Below, piece by piece: positions 53,850 to 64,000 of a DNA stretch of 64,000 bases (the first letter of the stretch is position 1; each line of letters starts with the position of its first letter). A program made the position numbers and the translations under genes. The DNA is taken from NCBI GenBank assembly GCA_947359465.1, contig OX375882.1, forward strand, positions 56,790,509 to 56,854,508, written 5' to 3'. Below the pieces are notes generated by a model, which was not told the DNA's origin, did no database searches, and saw nothing but the letters and a program-made list of their open reading frames with translations. This DNA is from Metellina segmentata. Its lineage: Eukaryota > Arthropoda > Arachnida > Araneae > Tetragnathidae.

Positions 53850-56800
53850 TAGATAAAACTCATATATTTCCTGGTGATAATTATCACCGGCAAGACTTCC
53901 CGGTGATAATTACACTTAAGTGTTTTTATTCGCTATATTCTGATTCCAAAATACCAGAAGCCAATATTTTTGTACAGATTTATTTGAATATGAGAAGATA
54001 TAAAATCACATCACCACACACTTACTTACTGCTACATTATACCTACAATTTTAATTTAAGTTGTATTTAGAATATTTGTCACATTATGGCATTAAAAGCT
54101 CTATATTTTATTTATTACATTTTTTTTAATTCGTCTCTAAAACGCAAAGAGTACTCTTTTTAATAAGTATTTCTGAAAATTAAAAAAACATCCCTTTAAA
54201 AAATGTATTGTTAAATTTTAAAATAAATATTTATAAAAAAATCATCTTTTGTTATTCATGAGAACCTGCTTTGCATTCGTTTGTTGTATTATCTTTGAGT
54301 ATTTTTTCAATTCATTTTTTAGGTCTGTTTATTTCACTAATTGTACGGAGCCCCCACACATAATTTTTTCTTTTCTGTGTGTTTGTTTATAATTCTTCTA
54401 TCCAATCTCTTAAAGAGAGAGCTGACTGTGTGTGCGTGTTTAATAACAAAGGTCTGTCAGACCACTTTTTAGGATCAAATGAGAGGACGGGGAAAAAGTT
54501 GGGAAATTATTTGTTCTTTATGATGATTATTATTTCCGCAGCTTTTTTTTTCAGCTTGTACTCAGAAGTATTTTCTGGGGAACGTAAACTTTTATATCAT
54601 TTTTTCTTCTAATTAAATAAACTCGAGCGGGAAAAAAAAAAACTTTTTTTTTTTAATCGACGCTAGTCCCTTGCCCTCAAAGACGCGGCAAAAAAATTTG
54701 ACGACTTTCCATTAATTTTTTTGCGTCCCCTCTTTTTCGCACCTCATTTTTATAGTATTTTACTTTGAAGTGGCAACGACGAATTCATTGGGCGCTCCGA
54801 GCAGACGACAAAGTCAGTTCTCGGGCGGCAATTAATTCCTGCCATTTTTTTTATAATTCCCTCACCCACCCACCCCGCCCGCGCCATTTTCTTTTAATCA
54901 AGAGAAGGCGCGAAATTGCCCGATTCCCAAACGACCATTTCGAACAAACAATGGCGGGAAAAACAATGAATATGACGTCACGCATTTCTTTCGCGGCTTC
55001 TTCTCGGCGAAGAACCTTTACCCAATGAGTCGAATAAAAAGGTGAAAAGAAAACAATACCCGAGTCCTTATCACTGCAGTCATGTCGCCATTTTCAAAAA
55101 AAAATCTTTTCCCTCTTTTCACACTTTTTAACTTTATTAAACAAAAACCGTGGACCTTTTAAAACATTTTTATTTCATTGTACGGATGACAAGTTAGGAA
55201 CAATGACGTCCAAAAAAACAGATATATGTTTTTTATTAAAAAAAACCCGCCTTGTTCTAACCGGTCTTTAAGCAAATAAACACACATTTTTCTCAATCGG
55301 ACATTTTTTATTAAATTTTTCCACCTCATTTTGTTCTTTTTTACCCCTCCCCCTTCGAATGCGATTATTGTTATTGTCTTGCCCGCAATTGTAATCCGTA
55401 ATTTTTTTTGTCCACGCACAATCCGAATATTTTTAAAACCTCCCTCTCTTCTTACCGATGTATTATTTGTCACAAGTTGTCGCTTTTTGTCTATGTTTCA
55501 AAGACCCGAATTACGATAGCAATGTCTGTTTTATTATCTCTGCACCACTCCGCTTGTGTAGGGGGAGCATTTGTAAAAAGGGGAAACACCCCTCTATCGG
55601 AGAGGAGGGGGGGACCCTGGAGAGACTATTATTTCCAAAAACAAAAAACGATTTAGGGTGTAAAAATTTTTCGGAGATTGGTAACCTTTTTCTCGCCACG
55701 TTATCTGTCGCCTTTGCTCTGTCTTTTGTTTAAAAGCAGCCTGCATAGCTGCGATCTATAAGAACCGCATTAGTATTTACTCTTTTGTTTCCTCGGGGGG
55801 TACGGTTTAGGAACGTGTTAAAAACTGTTTCCTGCCTCCTTTTTTGTTTCCTTTTTCCTCCTCCGTGAGCGCGGACACTTTTTTTGCTTTTGCTTTTTTT
55901 ACTTTTAAAAAATGTAATCTGGCCATTTTTGTAAATGAAGCTGAAATGTAATTATTGGAAATTTCGGGATGCCTTTTGTTTTGGCTGCACCTCTGACTCC
56001 ATCATTCGGGAGGGGGCATGGGGGGGGGGAACGCCGTGTATGACTCTCCAGCTTTAAAAAAAAAAATTTAATTTTTTTTTAAACCAACATTTCCGTCGAT
56101 CCACGCCTAATCTGTTTGATACATATACAAAAACTTTTTTTTTGCGCCCGCGGTCATTAAGGAGCATATATCTCAATGCGGTATCTCACGGTTAACGAAA
56201 TCGAATAATAAAAGATATTAATTCAACAAAATACACTTTCGTAATCTTTTTTTTAACGTTTTATTTTTTTTCCGTTGCCGTTATTCTTTTGAATGGATTT
56301 TTTTTTTTAATTCCAGAGCGAGAGGGAGTGTGTATGTCTATTGTTTGCACAGGAAGCACGGTAACAGAAAGAGACTTGTGATTAGAATACGATAAACGGC
56401 AAGTACAATAGTTTAGGATCAGAATACAGGAAAACCCTAAACACTTGGTTACAGGAATTACTTGACATCCTGTTTGACAAACAAATTAACGGATTCTCGG
56501 TTTGCCGTATAGAGTAAAGAAGTAGAAGGGAAAAAAATGTTTTGAATAATAAATTTAAAATGTTAACCGAGTATGGAAAAAAAAATGCGCGAAAGGCTTC
56601 GGCTTTTAGAATGGAGTCTTTTTTTTTTATCCCTACTGTTCTTTTCCTAGTTGTTGCTCATTTAGAATTTTTTCAAAAGAACGAGAAAAAAAACCAGACG
56701 CAGAAAAAAGTGCGATTGTCACTCATTGTTTCAGCTTCCTTATTTTAAACGTTTTCATCAAGTTTTTTTATTGTCTCCTATAGTCGCTTTTTCATCTCAA

Positions 56801-57455
56801 TTTTGCCGCTTTTAATCGTATTTTTTTTTTTAATTCTTCTTTCTCTACCCCATGTAACTTGTTAGAAGACAAAAAAATTTTTTTGTCGTAAGTGTTGCAC
56901 ATTTTTAGTTTATTTTTTTTAACGCGTGTCTTGCATTTTGATGATTAATTGATTTAGAAAAGAGTTTCTGGGATTTTATTTCTAATACATTTTTTCTTGT
57001 CTCGCATCTCTTCCAATTTACCTTGTGTTTGGCTTTGTGTTAATTGCGCTGGCTTTTGTGGTTTTGAACAATAAGGCTACAATCTGATAATTTATCCAAT
57101 TCAAAATGCTGAAACTTTGTCTGACAGTTTTTAACATCCGGTTTCGTTAGAGGAAGTTTTTTATTTTTCATATCTTTTTCGCCCTTTATCAGTTGCTCCG
57201 AATTCGGTTGACGTGGCTGAAATTAATTTTTAAGTTTAATCGTAAAGTAAAATTAGTTTTTTAACAAGCTCGACTTTAATGCATTATTATGAAAGTTTTG
57301 TGTCCTTTCGATAGATTTTAAATGGATAGCGCAATAAATAAAATCTCAACAGCTCTTGCATTGGTCTACAATTATTCCACTGAACAGGGAATAACTTTTT
57401 ATTAGCAAATTGTTTTTTTATTTAACTAGAAAAATAATCAAAAGATTTTTCTCGA
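53850..57455. other. Long single-copy T-rich stretch
   Basis: No SINE, MITE or satellite is recognised over 3.6 kb, unusual for this window. Homopolymer T and A runs are frequent. Open frames (54379-54612, 54765-55028, 55159-55473, 55408-55733, 56542-56748) overlap on both strands and are unrecognised. A CpG-bearing patch is listed separately. Confidence 0.4.
54660..55100. promoter_or_regulatory. Candidate CpG-bearing regulatory patch
   Basis: Locally GC-richer with CpGs (GGGCGCTCC, CCCGCCCGCGCC, GGCGCGAAATTGCCCG). It holds a perfect CRE palindrome TGACGTCA at 54973-54980, an ATGGCGGGAAA (E2F- or YY1-like) at about 54952, GCCATTTTC twice (about 54885 and 55086), and CCAATGAG at 55022. The cluster suggests a promoter or enhancer, but no transcript start or exon is seen; this is inference from motif look. 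Confidence 0.3.
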
Positions 57456-58965
57456 AAATAATAAATGCTCAAATTCCTGATTGTTAATTTGAGTAATAAT
57501 TAAAAAACTTGTCGCACGCACATCAGCAAAATTAAAATTATTAGAATAGGGAACACTATTCTAAGAATTTTAATATAAATTAGTGGACTAGCGAATAATT
57601 AAAATATTTAACGCCGTATCATGAAAATTGAAATTCCTGCACATTAACTAACACAATAATTTAAAAATTTGATGGGGAATCAAAATTTATCCCCATCAAA
57701 ATCTAATATTGGAATTCCTGGTGATGAGCCAGCATTATTAAGCTTTACAGACAATATCATCACAATTAAAATTCCTGGTTATTAACTGGTGTAATAATTT
57801 GTCGCATACATTCTAAAAATTTTAATTCCTGGTTATTGACTAGAAAATAAATTAAAATATGTATCGCCACATCATGAAAATTTAAATTCATGAACTAATG
57901 TAATAATTAAAATATTTATTGTGCCTCATACTAAAAATGAAATCCCGGAAAAAGCTTTCTCGCGTGTATAATACAAAATTAAAAATTCCTGGTTACTAAC
58001 TAGTATGTAAATTAAAAAATGTGTCGCTCCATCATCCAAATTTAAATATTCCTGGAGTTGTGTATTAATTAAAAGATTATAGTCAAACCCTAACTTGGAA
58101 TTCTTGCGTATTAACTAGTGTAATAATTAAAACATTTGTAGCCTCTCATTATTAAAATCGAAATTCCTGGACTAGTGTAATAATTAAAAGATTTATCTTA
58201 TTTTTATATTTATTTATTTATTATTATTTTTTTATATATTATTATTATTTTTATTTTTATATTATTATTGATATATTATATATGATATATTTGATATATT
58301 ATATATGATTTATGTATTATTTTTATTAAAAGATTATAAGTATGTCATTAAAATTGAAATTCTTGTTTATTAACTAATGTAATAATTAAAAGATTTTATG
58401 GCAAGTCTTGATAATTTAAGTACTTATATTCCTAGTTATAAACTAGCGTTATTATTAAGCTTTACAGACATTATTAAAATTACAATTTTCTGTTTATTAG
58501 CTAGTGTAATATAATTAAAAGATTTGTGTTTGCTGAAAATAAAATTTTAAATTCCTGGTTATTATCTAGTGTACAAGTTAAAAGATTTGTCGCCACATCA
58601 TCAAAATTTAAATTCCTGAACTAGCATAATTATTAAAAGATTTAACACCATATATCAAAGTACAAATCATTGGTTATGAGCTAGTGTAATAATTAAAACA
58701 TTTGTAGCCACATCATGAAAATTTCACTTCCTGGACTAGTGAAGTAATTGAAAGATTTATCGCTACATCACGAAAATTGAAATTCCTACTTATTAATTAG
58801 TGTAATAATTTAAATATTTTAATTCGTGAGTATTAATTAGAGTTATAATTAAGTTTTATGGACAATATAAAATTTCTAGTTATCAACAAGTGTATTAAAT
58901 ATTTGTTGCCATGTGGAACTTTAATTTCAGGACTAGCGTGATAATTAAAAGATTTATCTCCAAAT
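57456..58965. repeat. Degenerate ~65-75-bp AT-rich satellite, roughly 20 units
   Basis: Each unit carries AAATTCCTGG, an ACTAGTGTAATAATTAAAA phrase, AGATTTGTCGCCACATCA and TGAAAATT, in that order, with many deletions. Sequence identity between units is low, so the array is old. Confidence 0.75.
58200..58335. repeat. TA/TTA-rich low-complexity insert
   Basis: Almost pure A/T, with TATTTATTTATTTATTATTA and TATATTATATATGATATATT phrases, inside the satellite. Confidence 0.9.
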
Positions 58966-59095
58966 CATCAATTTTCTGTTACATGAACACGAATTCGACA
59001 GAACCTACGGCTTAAACTCGATCGATTCTGAAAACCTCTAAGAAAATCCATTTAATGTCCGAGAGTTCGTGGAACCGATTGAATTTCAGTCTTAT

Positions 59096-59518
59096 TCATT
59101 GAGTGTCGTCTCATTTTGTGTCTCTAATTCATCGTCTTTCATTTTGTACCTCTCATTCATTGAATGTCGTCTCATTTAGTCTCTCATTGAGTGTCTTCTC
59201 ATTTTGTATCTCACATTCAGTGTATTTCATTGAGTGTCGTCTCATTTTGTATGTTTCATTTTGTCTCTCATTCATTGTCTCTCATTCATTGTCTTTCATT
59301 GAGTGTCGTCTCATTTTGTATCTTTCATTCATCGTCTTTCAGTGAGAGTTGTTTCATTTTGTATCTCTCATTCACTGTCTTTCATTGAGTGTCATCTCAT
59401 TTTGTATCTCTCATTCATCGTCTTTCAGTAAGCGTTGTTTCATTTGGTATCTCTCATTTACTGTCTTTCATTGAGTGTCATCTCATTTTATGTCTCTCCT
59501 TCATTATCTTATAATGAA
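59096..59518. repeat. ~43-bp minisatellite, left part
   Basis: Units of GAGTGTCGTCTCATTTTGTA, TCTCTCATTCA and TGTCTTTCATT. Some units carry the variant AGTGAGAGTTGTTTCA. The array is interrupted by the Helitron and resumes at 61123. Confidence 0.85.
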
Positions 59519-60025
59519 CTAGCAAAATACCCGACCTTACTCGGTTTGAATTCGTTTACTCTAGATTGAAGAGATAATCAAAATATATAATGACTTACGT
59601 TTTTTGTAGAGTAAAAATTTATTTTAACACCTTTCGCCATCTTTATATTTTCTACAACTTACTTTGGACACAAATCCTACACATGCATATCCATTCATGT
59701 AATACATTTCACATACATCGCACAATTGCTGTATGACAAAGCTCAAAAAGACGAAAGGTGATACTAAGGTTACTACTATAAAAGACGATTTATAGGAAGA
59801 TTTGGAATTCCCTTTCATAAGTTGTTTTCATGTGCAACTCAATTAATTAAAATTACGATTTACGGCGAGTGCTCTCGCACTCATAGTCAAGAAAGCAATA
59901 TTTTTTTACCTGTGGCACTCTTGCCTCCGGTATGCGACATTGTGAAATTTTGCAATCTTCTCCTGTCATTACTACAACAAAATTTTTAATGTTGGAAAAA
60001 GTTCTAGTTTGGATTTTTAAACATT

Positions 60026-60125
60026 ATTATTCTTTAAATAACGGCATTATTCTTTAAATAACGGCATTATTCTTTAAATAACGGCATTATTCTTTAAATA
60101 ACGGCATTATTCTTTAAATAACGGC
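60026..60125. repeat. 20-bp tandem repeat, five perfect copies
   Basis: ATTATTCTTTAAATAACGGC repeated exactly five times, inside the Helitron. Perfect identity implies a recent expansion. Confidence 0.95.
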
Positions 60126-60982
60126 ATAACTACACTTAAAATTTATACTGACTTACCTAACATTTTCAAGTCTAATACTTTGTGGTGCTGTTGTGTGTGA
60201 TGAGAAGGAAAACACATTTATTAAAATAATAAATATTTAAAACAGGAAACAGCAAAGTAAAACAAAATAAAAGATGTCGTAAAAAATTGTTCCAAAGATA
60301 TTAATTTGTGATTCAATTTTATCTCTTGATCTCGCACAGTTGCCACAACTTACAACTAAAAGTGTACAAAATTTAGAAATGTGAAATTAATTCAGAGCGA
60401 AAGAACCAGAAAAAATATCACTGCTCGCGCGATCGTGTTCATTCTCGTTTCATTGAAAAATATCGTCTGTCCCAAATTTTCGGAAATCGTTTTCATTGCG
60501 CAAAGAATAAAAATAAGACTCGAAATAAATGACGTATCAGAAATGAAATTCCATAAAAAAAATAATTTTTTGAAGAATAATTACTTTTTCAGCAGTACTG
60601 GTAAAGCAATCGAATTAATCGTAATATTCAATAGACATTCCAATTTTTCCAAAACTACCAAATTATGGTTGATTTAAGTATACTTACTCAGGTGTTTTAG
60701 CATGAAACTGGTCTAAATATAACAATAAAGAAATGTTTAATATTGCATTCACTAAAGTATTAGATAATGTATAAAATAAAATACAATGCAATCAAATATC
60801 TGGAATACAATTCATGTGATGCCTACACAAACACACAAATACAAAATCGAGCATAGAACAGAAAGACGGACAGACAGACTTTCGCAACCAATTCCACTCA
60901 CTAAATCAATATAAGTACTCTCTGTATGCAAATTTCCATGAAAATATCTTAAACCGCGTGGACGTGTATAGGGCACAACATA

Positions 60983-61007
60983 CAGACAGACAGACAGACA
61001 GACAGAC
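60983..61007. repeat. (CAGA)n microsatellite
   Basis: Six CAGA units inside the Helitron. Confidence 0.9.
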
Positions 61008-61122
61008 ACCAAACGAGAAAAAGGCGGATTCGGCATCAGAAGGGTCCAAAACGGATAGAAAACTTGAAATGCGTCGAAAATATTGAATGTACAAACAAAC
61101 ACTCCATTCTTATTTATATAGA

Positions 61123-61320
61123 TGTCGTCTCAATTTTTGTCTCTCATTCATTGTCTTTAATTGAGTGTCGTCTCATTTTGTTTCTCCTTCATCGTCTTTC
61201 ATTGAATATCGTCTCATTCAGTGTTACCTCATTTTGTCTCTCATTCATCGTCTTTCATTGAGAGTCGTCTCATTTTGTTTCTCTCATTCATTGTCTTTCA
61301 TAGTGTCGTCTTATTTTGTA
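61123..61320. repeat. ~43-bp minisatellite, right part
   Basis: Same units as 59096-59518 (TGTCGTCTCA, TCTCTCATTCATTGTCTTTC), continuing after the Helitron. Confidence 0.85.
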
Positions 61321-61387
61321 TTCACTATATCACCATAGTAACCTTCGAAAAATAATGGACGCAAATCTTTTCACTACATATTGATTA

Positions 61388-61602
61388 GGGTCGCAGTAAC
61401 CCATTTGGAAGAGTAATAAATTAGCAATCGGAGGATTACCAGTTCGATACTAGGTCCAACTAGACTGTCGTGTAGGTGGAGGGGGGTGGCACACGTTTAA
61501 TTTTGTCGTTGCCTTAAAAGTCCTTCCCTTTGGGATTGATCACGATCTGAAAAGCCCTTTGTCTTGCTACAGAGCGACTTTCATTCACAATTCCCTCCTA
61601 AA
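61388..61602 (+). mobile_element. SINE C, middle deleted
   Basis: Head (GCAGTAACCCATTTGGAAGA, GCAATCGGAGGATTACCAGT) and start of body, then a jump from TTGCCTTAAAAGTCC to TTCCCTTTGGGATTGATCAC, losing about 100 bp, and tail. Confidence 0.75.
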
Positions 61603-61643
61603 TAAATTGAATAATTTATAAAGCAACATTTTCGTTCTTATAA

Positions 61644-61936
61644 GGGCAGAGGTAGCCTGGTAGGCAGGGTAACGGAATAGCAAACGCAGGGTTGCGAGCT
61701 AGAATCCAACCACAGTCCGTCGTTTACAAGGTAGGCTGATGTATGTTAAATTTGTCATACCCTCAAATGTCCTCACGCACGGAAGTTTGGAGAATGGTGA
61801 GCCAGTACAGGAGTTACCTTGCTATCTGACCGTGCCTCAAAATTACGTGATGTTGTCCTCGGATCTTCCCCTTGGGGATTAGCTAATAGCCAATTGTGTT
61901 GCTCTATTGTGACGTTAATTTTTACCACCCTTACCT
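61644..61936 (+). mobile_element. SINE C
   Basis: GGCAGAGGTAGCCTGGTAGG head, B box changed to GAGCTAGAATCC, body with GTATGTTAAATTTGTCATAC, CACGGAAGTTTGGAGAATGG and GTTGTCCTCGGATC, tail TTTTACCACCCTTACC. Confidence 0.8.
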
Positions 61937-62517
61937 ATATTGCTAGAAATTAGTTTAGTTCTGAAAAGGAATAAAAACATAATTCACCACAAATAGTGAA
62001 AGAAGTTTTGAGACATGAGTAGAGTCAAAGGGTTACTTTTATGTAATACAAACGCCACTGACGCTCATAATTCAATCGTAAAATGTTTCATACGCTTTTA
62101 AAAGAATGTAAAATATTTTTTAATTGTATAATCCACTTGATAGATATTTCAGACAACTCATAACCCTTTTGCCAAAAATATCGACTGTAGCAACATTCCG
62201 CAGTTTATTAATAACTAACTCCATTTGGGTTTTTTCTATTAAACAAAAATAATTTCAAAAATGACACCGCGGAAATGACAACGCCCAAATCAATCTGTCT
62301 CCGACATCGATACAATGTAGTTCAATGTTTCGTAATGTAACTTACCAAGTACACAGACGCACCATAAAGTGCTCTATGCTCAAGGCTTCCAAAGAGCCTA
62401 CGCATGATAACGATCTTAAAAGTTTAATTATGTATGTAGATTGCGATAGGTTGTAACATTTGATCTGCTATTTCGAGACACATGAAACGTAATCCAAGGG
62501 CCCAATATCTACAAGTA
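61937..62517. other. Non-coding stretch
   Basis: Nothing recognised; AT-rich. Confidence 0.35.
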
Positions 62518-62689
62518 GTACAAGTGGTTTCGACGAGATATCTCGTCCATCATATCTGACCAATTTTTCCAATGACGAGATATCTCATCATCAGGACATT
62601 GTCAATTTATTTTTATGATGACGAGATTAAGATCTTGTTATTTTTTGTAATGACGAGATATCTCGTCGCGACAAAGACCAGAACAGATT
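62518..62689. mobile_element. Palindrome element with perfect palindromes
   Basis: Exact GACGAGATATCTCGTC at 62532-62547 and 62652-62667, and a one-mismatch copy at 62574-62589. The right end GACAAAGACCAGAACAG is worn and runs straight into the next MITE; the left end resembles AAGTGGTTTCGACGAG. Confidence 0.75.
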
Positions 62690-62693
62690 ATTT

Positions 62694-62947
62694 CTGTTCT
62701 CAGATGGCAAAATGTTATAAGTCACTTTTTTTAATTTTTCGTGACAGCAATTTTAAGATTCAACATTCAACATGCGGTTCTGTGTTTTTTGACTTATTAC
62801 AATTTTCCACCTTGTTTTCTCATAAACTGAAAGAAAAAGACATACGACATTTTGTTGCTTTCTAAACATTAACAAACCAGACTCCGGGATGGGACTTACT
62901 CAATTTTTTGGGAAAAGTGACGATAGCATTTTGATATCTGAGCACAG
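62694..62947. mobile_element. 254-bp MITE with CTGTGCTCAG ends, copy 2
   Basis: Ends CTGTTCTCAGATGGCAAAAT and (complement) CTGTGCTCAGATATCAAAAT, with ATTT on both sides (62690-62693 and 62948-62951). About 88 percent identical to 45062-45317 by eye. Confidence 0.85.
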
Positions 62948-62998
62948 ATTTGTACTAGCTGTTCACATTTGATCGCTTCTTGAACATTGCGGGCCGCG

Positions 62999-63287
62999 GG
63001 CCGCGGTAGCCCGGTTGGAAGCGTTACGGACTAGTAGCCGGAGAGTTGCATGTCCGAATCCAACCAAATACCGTCATGTACAAAGGGGGGCTAGCGCAGG
63101 TTAAATCTGTCGAGGACACAAATATTCTCACATTATAGTGGCGTGGGAGTTTGGAGAGGGGGTGTCAGTTGCAAGAGACCTCGTCATCTGACCGTGGTTC
63201 AAAATTCCGTAGTGTTTTCCTCGAATCTTGCACTTTGAGGGTTGATCCTTGAACGTCGCTCAAGTGCGACGTTAAGCAACTGCCAAC
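62999..63287 (+). mobile_element. SINE C
   Basis: GGTAGCCCGGTTGGAAGCGT head with CATGTCCGAATCCAACC, then GGTTAAATCTGTCGAGGACA, GGGAGTTTGGAGAGGGGGTG, CTCGTCATCTGACCGTGGTT and CTCAAGTGCGACGTTAAGCA. A GGGCCGC duplication stands at the 5' end. Confidence 0.8.
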
Positions 63288-63454
63288 CTTCGTAGCTTTC
63301 ACATTGCTCTCGATACTCTTGACTTCACTATTCGGGATTGGGGGTGGGTTGTTAAATTTGCGGTCAGCTGCATTAATATGCAGAAATTGCATAGACTGAC
63401 GGAATATTGCAAATCAAAATTTCTGGAGCAAAAGATTGTTTGAGTTTTATGGTT

Positions 63455-63590
63455 AGATACTGGAGTACCTGCGCTGGTGTTGACCTCATCGTCTGACCGT
63501 GGCTCAGAATTACGAGGTGCACGCGTATCTTTTCCTTCGGGATTGATACTGGATCGCCACTAATGGCCCGCTGCGTCAACTACCTACTTG
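63455..63590 (+). mobile_element. SINE 3' half
   Basis: From CTGCGCTGGTGTTGACCTC and CATCGTCTGACCGTGGCTCA to TTCCTTCGGGATTGATACTG and CAACTACCTACTTGAC; 5' part missing. Confidence 0.7.
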
Positions 63591-63798
63591 ACATTCGGTA
63601 TGAGACATTTTCTCTCAAGCTAAATGTAGGTTGCGGTAGCGTTCCTGCGGCGATACATGTTAACTGTACGTATTTTAAACATGACGACACCTTGGCTTGC
63701 CTTCCAAATACGATTTTCAACACTTCGTCAATAACAATTCCAAAGAGTATATTCGAACTGATTTTTGACAGATGATTGGCCAACACCAATTAGATTAA

Positions 63799-64000
63799 CC
63801 CTCCTGGGGGTTGTCGTGACGAAGTATCTCATAATTAGTAAAAACTAACCAGATCTTGATGGACGAGATATTACGTCATTAGAAGGAAACTCATGACTGG
63901 ATCATGATCTCATTATCGTAAAAGAATCAGTAAAATCTTGATGACTAGATATCGCATCATTAGCAAAATTGGCGAGATTTTGATGAATGAGGTATCTTCT
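63799..64000. mobile_element. TTAA-flanked palindrome element, cut by window end
   Basis: TTAA at 63795-63798, then CCCTCCTGGGGGTTGTCGTG and repeated GACGAGATATTACGTCATTA and ACTAGATATCGCATCATTAG blocks with AACCAGATCTTGATG spacers. The right end is outside the window. Confidence 0.8.

Larger units (their letters stand above)
59519..61122 (-). mobile_element. Helitron-like element inside the minisatellite
   Basis: On the minus strand it starts TCTATATAAATAAGAATGGA, GTGTTTGTTTGTA and ends GGTCGGGTATTTTGCTAG, between A and T of the target on the plus strand (A at 59518, T at 61123). A weak hairpin (ACCGA...TCGGGT) precedes the CTAG end. 1604 bp, no Rep/helicase. Its start resembles the Helitron at 30224. 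Removing it rejoins the minisatellite as ...ATAATGA-TGTCGTCTCA.... Confidence 0.8.

Noticed and set aside
60381..60677. 98-codon open frame
   Set aside because: Inside a non-autonomous Helitron and without Rep or helicase features.

Overview
The window looks like intergenic DNA from a large, AT-rich, repeat-dense animal nuclear genome. The evidence is tRNA-headed SINEs, mariner and Tc1 relics, hAT-like and TTAA-flanked non-autonomous DNA elements, Helitrons and many minisatellites, with no bacterial operon structure. An arthropod is the best guess from this mix, but nothing seen fixes the species. I found no intact protein-coding gene. The open frames are short (most under 110 codons) and most are shadows of repeats. 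Two antisense frames (17.0-17.3 kb and 45.6-45.97 kb) and a few others are recorded as weak candidates only.

Layout. 0-8 kb: a degenerate 265-bp tandem repeat split by a SINE, a 141-bp satellite, then scattered SINEs. 8.0-8.6 kb: a TTAA-flanked element with GC-rich inverted ends. 9-11.4 kb: two degenerate satellites. 12.3-16.5 kb: a dense SINE cluster including a tandem SINE pair. 16.6-18.4 kb: three copies of a TTAA-flanked palindrome-bearing element. 19.2-20.5 kb: a dead mariner. 21.4-22.6 kb: a satellite whose monomer carries the end of the palindrome element. 23.5-25.9 kb: SINEs and a SINE-derived satellite. 27.7-29.2 kb: a SINE interrupted by a hAT-like element. 30.2-31.8 kb: a Helitron holding a hAT-like element. 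34-41 kb: palindrome elements, a 60-bp minisatellite, a hAT transposase relic, and an 874-bp expanded palindrome element. 44-45.7 kb: a duplicated segment, one copy with a SINE and the other still empty. 46.5-52 kb: local tandem duplications. 52.9-53.5 kb: an internally deleted Tc1-like element. 54.4-57 kb: mostly single-copy, T-rich sequence with one CpG-bearing patch. 57.5-59 kb: an AT-rich satellite. 59.1-61.3 kb: a minisatellite split by a reverse-oriented Helitron. 61.4-64 kb: SINEs, a short MITE and two palindrome elements.

Two themes stand out. First, the SINEs are modular. One roughly 200-bp body and tail is joined to two different tRNA-like heads, and one of those heads is also joined to a different tail. 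Second, a TTAA-flanked element family (termini near CCCTCCTGGTGG) carries the perfect 16-bp palindrome GACGAGATATCTCGTC or variants. It occurs at about a dozen loci, expands internally in tandem, and in one place has been built into a satellite. Target-site duplications and nesting allow several insertion orders to be read directly. All calls are by eye; no alignment or database search was run.
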